From contig NZ_JAETXX010000016.1 of assembly GCF_021764745.1 (NCBI RefSeq), positions 1 through 42,529 on the forward strand: a stretch of 42,529 bases of DNA. The letters run 5' to 3'. The DNA is from Joostella atrarenae (GTDB lineage Bacteria > Bacteroidota > Bacteroidia > Flavobacteriales > Flavobacteriaceae). The notes beneath the pieces were generated by a model. It had not been told where the DNA came from and did not search any database. It saw nothing but the letters and a program-made list of their open reading frames with translations. This document shows, piece after piece, positions 37,911 through 42,529 of the stretch; within the stretch, counting starts at the first letter, position 1; every line of letters starts with the position of its first letter. A program made the translations under genes and the position numbers.

Positions 37911-38111
37911 TTAAAAATGGATATGACTAATTGTGAAAACCGAAACTATTGATATCTGTTCGCTTAATAATTCTACATAATATATTTTTATAATCCCGGA
38001 AATTCCATGAGCAACACCCAAATTACCAGTTGTAAGTACTGGCGTATCATTGATTACATCTAAAATAAATGAAACTATGGTATTTAGTTTATATTCTGGT
38101 AACAACTCCAC
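37911..38111 (-). pseudogene. remnant containing a 39-bp exact copy of LanC
   Basis: Bases 37987-38025 repeat 39 bases of the LanC gene (34678-34716) exactly, in the same orientation; they encode NLGVAHGISGII including the catalytic His. The short frame around them (66 codons, stop at 37911) is otherwise unlike LanC: upstream it reads IVSFILDVINDTPVLTTG and downstream KIYYVELLSEQ, with no zinc-ligand motifs. It has no other gene features and lies just past the MG2 gene stop. It may be a worn LanC copy refreshed locally by gene conversion, or a short templated insertion. Confidence 0.5.
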
Positions 38112-38375
38112 AAAAAAATCAATTATACTGGAAAAATTAAAACATAAAACTTATGATACTATTTTTCAATAATTTTAGTGAATTTTTTAATTGATATGTG
38201 ATAAGAAAATAATAAAAATCGTACCATTTAAAATCATAACTAATTAACGAATTTACCAGAAATAAAGCTTCTTAAATGTTAAAGTTTGTTAAAAGTGTTA
38301 AAATGAGACTTTTATGGATACCCACTAAAATACAGAGTCTCCAGTTCCCTATAAACACTAGGAAAATATAATTTT
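38112..38375. other. AT-rich spacer without a recognisable gene
   Basis: The stretch from the LanC remnant to the att-like sequence has no open frame of note and no clear promoter. A weak inverted repeat GAGACT (38305-38310) and AGTCTC (38336-38341) is the only structure I see. Confidence 0.35.
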
Positions 38376-38399
38376 AGTCGTTCTCCCCGACTCCACAAA
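38376..38399 (+). other. tRNA/tmRNA 3'-end-like sequence, candidate attachment site
   Basis: AGTCG TTCTCCC CGACT forms a 5-bp stem with a 7-base loop, followed by CCACAAA. It resembles the T-arm and acceptor end of a tRNA or tmRNA, but the loop does not fit the TTCGANN consensus and no body of an RNA gene is visible upstream. A strong terminator starts two bases later. Such decayed RNA-gene ends are typical att copies left by integrases. It lies at the border between the lanthipeptide locus and the mobile-element genes. Confidence 0.35.
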
Positions 38400-38400
38400 C

Positions 38401-38440
38401 AACCCTCATACACTCAGTGTTTATGAGGGTTTTCTTTTTT
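38401..38440 (+). terminator. strong rho-independent terminator
   Basis: AACCCTCATA (38401-38410) pairs perfectly with TATGAGGGTT (38422-38431), with an extra inner CACT/AGTG pairing, and is followed by TTCTTTTTT. This is a classical terminator for plus-strand transcription, and it lies directly behind the RNA-end-like sequence. Confidence 0.8.
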
Positions 38441-38463
38441 AGTTGACAATTCAGTTGACAATT
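38441..38463. repeat. tandem AGTTGACAATT pair
   Basis: AGTTGACAATT occurs at 38441-38451 and again at 38453-38463 with one base between. It sits just past the terminator and 68 bases before the first mobile-element gene. Short direct repeats next to an att site are often arm-type integrase or excisionase binding sites (inference). Confidence 0.5.
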
Positions 38464-38530
38464 TATCATAGTTTTTCTACTTGCAAATAAAAAAAGGTGT
38501 TCATAATTTTATTGTTAAATATATTTAATT

Positions 38531-39313
38531 ATGAATATCATAAAAAAAATCTACAATATTATTTCATGGCCAGGCAGAACATTTGAAAAACTCAATAGTT
38601 ACTCACAAACCAAATATCAAAAAGGGCTTTCGAAAAGAATAGCTCGTTCGTATGATTTAGCTAAAGAAAAAGTATCTGAACAGCACAAAGATTCAGAGCT
38701 TAATGATGAAATTTGTATTGAAAACAAAATACTCATAAGAGATCACAGAAAATTCAACTATTTCGATAAGTTTTTTCAAATTGAAAGTTCTGACCTTGAT
38801 CCTCAAAGTAAAAGACGTCAGAGTATTCATTTTTTGATGCAAGACCTCATGCAGTTTCCCAATCAGAAACGAGAACAACACATTGCAGATGATTTGATGG
38901 GTAATTTAACCCAATTTCTTTTTGACATTAAAATTCATTCACTAATAGAAAAAAAGGAAATCGAAGAATCAGAATTTCACGAAAAAGCGCTTTCTAATCC
39001 AAAAAGTAAAGGAGGTGGGAGACCTCCTAAAAACGGGGTAGCCCCTGCTAATCTCTTAATTATAAAATATGCTGTGATCCATAAAGAGTATCCTGGAACT
39101 AAGCCCGGTGAAAATGATTGGGAAGAATTCTATCAAAAACTAGCTAATGAAGGCGGATTAACCATTGGATCAATCAGAAATAAATTCTCCCAACTGTATA
39201 ACCAATATGAGATATACTTGAAAGATAACCCAAAATATCGCTCTACTCTTATTGAAAGACAAATGCTTAAAGAATACCCTAAAGCAGAAAATTTTATTAA
39301 ACAATATGTATGA
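38531..39313 (+). CDS. unknown protein of the mobile element, 260 aa
   Basis: I do not recognise the family. The protein is cytoplasmic, charged and mostly helical, with a middle hinge KGGGRPPKNGVAPANLLIIK (about residues 161-180) and a C-terminal part (GTKPGENDWEEFYQKLANEG, then GSIRNKFSQLYNQYEIYL) that could bind DNA. It begins 90 bases after the terminator at 38401-38440 and precedes the excisionase-like gene. Proteins of this size are often found at this position in Bacteroidota integrative elements. Confidence 0.65.
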   Translation: MNIIKKIYNIISWPGRTFEKLNSYSQTKYQKGLSKRIARSYDLAKEKVSEQHKDSELNDEICIENKILIRDHRKFNYFDKFFQIESSDLDPQSKRRQSIHFLMQDLMQFPNQKREQHIADDLMGNLTQFLFDIKIHSLIEKKEIEESEFHEKALSNPKSKGGGRPPKNGVAPANLLIIKYAVIHKEYPGTKPGENDWEEFYQKLANEGGLTIGSIRNKFSQLYNQYEIYLKDNPKYRSTLIERQMLKEYPKAENFIKQYV

Positions 39314-39406
39314 TATACATAATTAGCTATAACTTTAATTATTATTAATTATTACCTTAAAGAAAGGATTGTTCATTTGTCCTGTTAAACATTAAAAACT
39401 GCAATT

Positions 39407-39682
39407 ATGAACAATCCATTTGAAATTATTCAAACAGAGCTTTTTGAGATAAAAAGTGAATTACAAAAATTACATAAAAAGTCTAAAACAGACTATTCAA
39501 ATAAATTCTACACTTATAAAGAAGCTGCCGATCTCGTAGGATGCTCAGATCAAACTATTCGTAATCACGTAAAAAAGGGTGAATTAAAAGCCACTAAGTT
39601 TGGCCCTAAACTAATAAGAATTAATCACAATCAACTTTTTGATTCCAACAACGAAGTAAAATCTTTTAAATATAAAAGGTAA
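39407..39682 (+). CDS. excisionase-like HTH DNA-binding protein
   Basis: The 91-aa protein has a short helical N-terminus and a MerR/excisionase-type helix-turn-helix: FYTYKEAADLVGCSDQTIRN followed by HVKKGELKATKFGPKLIRIN, matching the HTH_17 pattern (Y-T-x-x-E-A-A-x-x-L-x-x-S-x-x-T-I). Such proteins direct excision or regulate Bacteroidota integrative elements. Its TAA overlaps the ATG of the DUF3987 gene by one base (TAATG), so translation of the two is coupled. Confidence 0.82.
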   Translation: MNNPFEIIQTELFEIKSELQKLHKKSKTDYSNKFYTYKEAADLVGCSDQTIRNHVKKGELKATKFGPKLIRINHNQLFDSNNEVKSFKYKR

Positions 39683-41112
39683 TGGAGGTAAATAAAAAAC
39701 AAGCCTCTTATACCCTAGGAAGCATAAAAGGCTCAAATAACGATTATCAAAGCAAAAATAGAAAAAATGATTATACAATTGATATCATTGATTTAGAAAA
39801 TGATTATTTAAAGTTTGCGAAACGCAATAAAAACCCATTTCCTATAGATATCTTTCCAAAAGAGATTCAAGAAATCATATTTGAGGCGTTTAATAAATAT
39901 CAGTTCACTATAGATTACTTAGGGGCTGGTGTTTTGTCAGCAGCCTCAGCTGCAATTGGAGTTACTCATAAAGTATTAGTAAAGAAAGGTTGGGAAGAAA
40001 AGGCTAATTTATATACCGTGATTGTTGGTAGACCTGGTGATTCTAAAAGTCACGCATTAAATTTTTGCTTTAAACCAATTCACATTAAGGAAGATCATTT
40101 TTTCATGGAATATGAAAATAACCTAAATGAATACGAAAAAAACTGCTTAGAATCCCCTGATAATAAAATTAAACTAAAAAAACCAATCCTTAAAAAGATA
40201 TTGATTAGTGATTTTACTCCTGAAGCATTAATGTTGACACATGCTAACAATAAGAGAGGATTATATATTTATGTCGATGAATTACATGGATGGATCAAAA
40301 ATTTTAACCGTTACAATAGTTCTGGTGAAGCAGAAACATATTTAAGTCTATGGAGCGGAGCTAAAATTTCTACAGATAGAGCTTCAGGCAAAAGTTTAAG
40401 AATCAGCGATCCTTATATAGGGGTCATAGGAGGTACTCAAATAGATGTACTCAAAGAATTTGCCAAAGAAGGAAGAGGCTCAAATGGATTTATGGATCGT
40501 TTACTATTTGTTTATCCTGAGGAACAAAAAACTTTAAAATGGAATATTAATAAAGTAGATGAAGTTTATATTCAAAACTACTTTTCGATTATTTCAAATT
40601 TGATAGATCTGGATATTAACGAAGACAACAACCCTGTATTAATACCAATAAAGGAAAATGCTAAAAAGTACCTATTCAATTGGCAAAATGATAGGCCTGA
40701 CAATTATTTATTTGATTTTGAAAGAAGTGCTGATATCAAGCTTCAACAATATGTAATTCGTTTTGCTCTAATATTACAATTACTAAAATTTTCAGTTGGC
40801 ACAAAATCAAAAGAAATGATTGACATAGATTCCATCAAAGGAGCAATCAAGTTATTTGATTATTTCTATCACAATGCAATGAAAGTTAGAAATGAAACTA
40901 TTAGAGTAAACTATATAGAAACATTGACCGAACTTCAGAAAACGATTTTTAATGATTTACCGTACCAATTTAAAACAAATGAAGGTTTAAAAATAGCCTG
41001 TAAGATAATTAATGGAAGACCTAGGATTAGTGATAGACAATTTAAAACATTTTTAAATGACAAAAAATTATTCAAAAGGATATCTCATGGTAACTATAAG
41101 AAGTTACTATAG
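39682..41112 (+). CDS. DUF3987 helicase/primase-like replication protein
   Basis: The 476-aa protein matches the DUF3987 family of mobile-element replication proteins: a Walker A loop VGRPGDSKSHALN, a Walker B-like LYIYVDELHGW, and a later GVIGGTQIDVLKEF with RGSNGFMDRLLFVYP, as in RepA-type helicases. The C-terminus (LKIACKIINGRPRISDRQFKTFL) looks like a winged helix. It probably acts in replication of the excised element. It starts within the stop codon of the HTH gene. The outer arm of a 25-bp inverted repeat begins two bases after its stop. Confidence 0.85.
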   Translation: MEVNKKQASYTLGSIKGSNNDYQSKNRKNDYTIDIIDLENDYLKFAKRNKNPFPIDIFPKEIQEIIFEAFNKYQFTIDYLGAGVLSAASAAIGVTHKVLVKKGWEEKANLYTVIVGRPGDSKSHALNFCFKPIHIKEDHFFMEYENNLNEYEKNCLESPDNKIKLKKPILKKILISDFTPEALMLTHANNKRGLYIYVDELHGWIKNFNRYNSSGEAETYLSLWSGAKISTDRASGKSLRISDPYIGVIGGTQIDVLKEFAKEGRGSNGFMDRLLFVYPEEQKTLKWNINKVDEVYIQNYFSIISNLIDLDINEDNNPVLIPIKENAKKYLFNWQNDRPDNYLFDFERSADIKLQQYVIRFALILQLLKFSVGTKSKEMIDIDSIKGAIKLFDYFYHNAMKVRNETIRVNYIETLTELQKTIFNDLPYQFKTNEGLKIACKIINGRPRISDRQFKTFLNDKKLFKRISHGNYKKLL

Positions 41113-41113
41113 G

Positions 41114-41343
41114 CTTCATTTTCCTCATTTTCTTCACTTTAAACATTAACCAATTGATTTTAAGACTCATAGTGAGTCTAATTTGTGCAAAATTTGTGAA
41201 CAAAGTGAAATTATTTTAAATGATAGTAATGAAGTTTAACATAAATATTACTTATAGTGCAATATAATGAAATCCATTTTGCACAAAAATACCTCGTCAG
41301 ACTTTATTACTACTGAATAGTGAAGAAAATGAGGAAAATGAAG
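41114..41343. repeat. perfect 25-bp inverted repeat flanking a palindrome-rich 180-bp segment
   Basis: The arm at 41114-41138 (starting CTTCATTTTCC) is the exact reverse complement of 41319-41343 (starting AGTGAAGAAAATG). Inside lie a second 12-bp inverted pair, TTTGTGCAAAAT (41182-41193) with ATTTTGCACAAA (41276-41287), and small palindromes GACTCA-TAG-TGAGTC (41164-41178) and TTTGT-GA-ACAAA (41193-41204). The right arm contains the start codons of the next gene. Possible roles are an invertible promoter segment, an origin of replication, or an mRNA structure hiding the start. Confidence 0.85.
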
Positions 41344-42396
41344 TGTACCATGTATAAATATACTCTCCATAAATTTTCAACAAAACATATTTGTCCGATA
41401 TGTAACAGAAAAACTTTTGTGCTTTACATCAACAATGAATCTATGGAATATTTGTCTAATGAAGTAGGAAGATGTGATAGAGAAATAAAGTGCGGAAATC
41501 ATTACACCCCTAAAATGTATTTTAAAGATAATAATCTTCAAAATACATATACTCCCATAATAAACAAACATAGAGCCGAAAAAAAAATGACTCAAATAAG
41601 CTATCATCCAACTAGTGAAGTTAAATTAACGCTAAAGAATTATAGCAATAATAACTTAACGGGATTTCTCTATTCTAAGTTTCATGAGAATAGTGTTTCA
41701 AAAATGATTAATGACTACAGAATAGGGACTTCAAATGATAAGTTTTTCGGTACTGTTTTTTGGCAAATTGACACAAAAGGAAAAGTAAGAGGAGGAAAAA
41801 TAATTTCTTATGATAAAAAAGGGCATAGAACGAAATATATAAATTGGATTCATGCAATTCAATTAAAAAATAATATCATTTCTAAATTTCATTTAAAGCA
41901 ATGTTTGTTTGGTTTACACTTACTAAAAGATTGCAATAAGACTATTGCCATAGTGGAATCTGAAAAAACGGCCTGTATTATGAGTATGCTATTTCAGAAA
42001 TATATTTGGATGGCTTCTGGAAGTATTAACGGTCTTAATAAAGATAAGTTAGAGGATTTAAAAGGATGCAAAATTATCTTATATCCAGATTTGGGAATAC
42101 AAGGTAAAAATGGCTCACCGTATACCCAATGGAAAGAAAGATCTGAGAAATTAAAAAATCAAGGTTTTAATATTGAAGTTTCAGACTTATTAGAAAAAAA
42201 AGCTACCATTAAAGATCGAGAAAGGGGACTAGACATTGCAGATTATTTTATTGATTTTTCTCAAAACAAGCCTAAAAGGATTATATCAAAACAGAATGAT
42301 CAAATTTTAAAAATGTATATGAAGAATAAAAAATTAAAAACACTAATAGATGTATTTGACTTACGTGATGTTAATGGAAACACAATAACATTTTGA
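41320..42396 (+). CDS. DUF6371/Toprim primase-like protein of the mobile element
   Basis: The 358-aa frame has an N-terminal zinc finger (CPICNRKTF, then GRCDREIKCGNHYTP) and a C-terminal Toprim-like part with Glu in IAIVESEKTA, Asp in ILYPDLG and a DIADYFID tail. This fits the DUF6371 family, which pairs with DUF3987 proteins as a primase partner. Possible starts are GTG 41320, ATG 41329 and ATG 41338, all within the right arm of the 25-bp repeat, or ATG 41350 just past it. Pairing of the two arms in mRNA would cover the first three. It follows the DUF3987 gene by about 210 bases. Confidence 0.8.
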   Translation: MKKMRKMKCTMYKYTLHKFSTKHICPICNRKTFVLYINNESMEYLSNEVGRCDREIKCGNHYTPKMYFKDNNLQNTYTPIINKHRAEKKMTQISYHPTSEVKLTLKNYSNNNLTGFLYSKFHENSVSKMINDYRIGTSNDKFFGTVFWQIDTKGKVRGGKIISYDKKGHRTKYINWIHAIQLKNNIISKFHLKQCLFGLHLLKDCNKTIAIVESEKTACIMSMLFQKYIWMASGSINGLNKDKLEDLKGCKIILYPDLGIQGKNGSPYTQWKERSEKLKNQGFNIEVSDLLEKKATIKDRERGLDIADYFIDFSQNKPKRIISKQNDQILKMYMKNKKLKTLIDVFDLRDVNGNTITF

Positions 42397-42529
42397 TATA
42401 TACTTGCTCAGGAGCAAGGTGTGTTTCTGTAATACAAAAACCCTTAAAATAACATTTTAAAGACCTTGCTTTTACTTATCAGTAAAAGAGTTTAGAACCT
42501 CCAAAGTCGCTTCATAAAAACAGATTAGT
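42397..42529. other. nested hairpins, possible oriT or mobilization region
   Basis: CTTGCTC-AG-GAGCAAG (42403-42418) is a 7-bp palindrome; CTTTTACT (42469-42476) and AGTAAAAG (42481-42488) form an 8-bp stem with a 4-base loop; and AGCAAGGT (42413-42420) is the inverse of ACCTTGCT (42463-42470). Such nested repeats just after the replication genes of a Bacteroidota mobile element often mark oriT or a relaxase gene promoter. The next gene lies beyond the window. Confidence 0.35.

Noticed and set aside
38376-38399. Complete tRNA or tmRNA gene
   Set aside because: Only a stem-loop and acceptor-like end are seen; the T-loop consensus, anticodon arm and a 5' partner strand are missing, so it is kept only as an att candidate.

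Overview
The window is AT-rich DNA from a member of the Bacteroidota (Cytophagales or Flavobacteriales type). The signs are SPII lipoproteins with short Bacteroidota-type signal peptides, MG2/TonB-plug-like secreted proteins, an NVEALA-like peptide, a DUF4221-like protein, DUF3987/DUF6371 mobile-element genes and start sites mostly without strong Shine-Dalgarno sequences. The clear compositional exception is a more GC-rich IS4-family insertion sequence at 12978-14288. Species cannot be fixed from the sequence alone.

Left part (1-12.5 kb, nearly all minus strand): after a partial unknown gene at the left edge comes a tight six-gene operon read right to left. It encodes a lipoprotein adaptor, an RND permease, a TolC-like outer-membrane channel, a signal peptidase I, a second full-length RND permease, and a lipoprotein with a transglutaminase-like domain plus a C-terminal discoidin-like domain. 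This looks like one envelope export module with an embedded signal peptidase.

Middle part (12.5-25 kb): a decayed relative of the transglutaminase/discoidin lipoprotein (12560-14345) is split by an intact 1311-bp IS with 14-bp inverted repeats and a 9-bp target duplication. Upstream of it is an operon made of an NVEALA-like secreted small peptide, a DUF4221-like lipoprotein, a CxxC thioredoxin-like lipoprotein and a 781-aa MG2 protein. An O-antigen-ligase/TPR membrane protein precedes this operon. Then come a plus-strand S9 prolyl-oligopeptidase-like lipoprotein and a second intact transglutaminase/discoidin lipoprotein.

Right-middle part (25.3-38 kb): a class I lanthipeptide locus. It contains a C39-peptidase ABC exporter with an HlyD partner, a 65-aa Gly-Gly leader precursor with a Cys/Ser/Thr-rich core, a split LanB dehydratase (glutamylation and elimination halves as separate overlapping genes), a LanC cyclase, a putative GT-A type glycosyltransferase (DUF6734-like) overlapping an unknown 227-aa gene, and another 781-aa MG2/plug-like protein. 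The likely path is dehydration by the two LanB halves, ring closure by LanC, possible glycosylation, leader removal and inner-membrane export by the C39 transporter with HlyD, and passage through a TolC-type channel, perhaps the one at 6892. A 39-bp exact copy of an internal LanC segment lies in an otherwise unrelated remnant at 37911-38111.

Right edge (38.3-42.5 kb): a tRNA/tmRNA-end-like sequence and a strong terminator mark a boundary. Past it is the replication/excision module of an integrative or mobilizable element: an unknown protein, an excisionase-like HTH protein, a DUF3987 helicase-like protein and a DUF6371/Toprim primase-like protein. A perfect 25-bp inverted repeat flanks a 180-bp palindrome-rich segment between the last two genes, and nested hairpins resembling an oriT lie at the extreme right.
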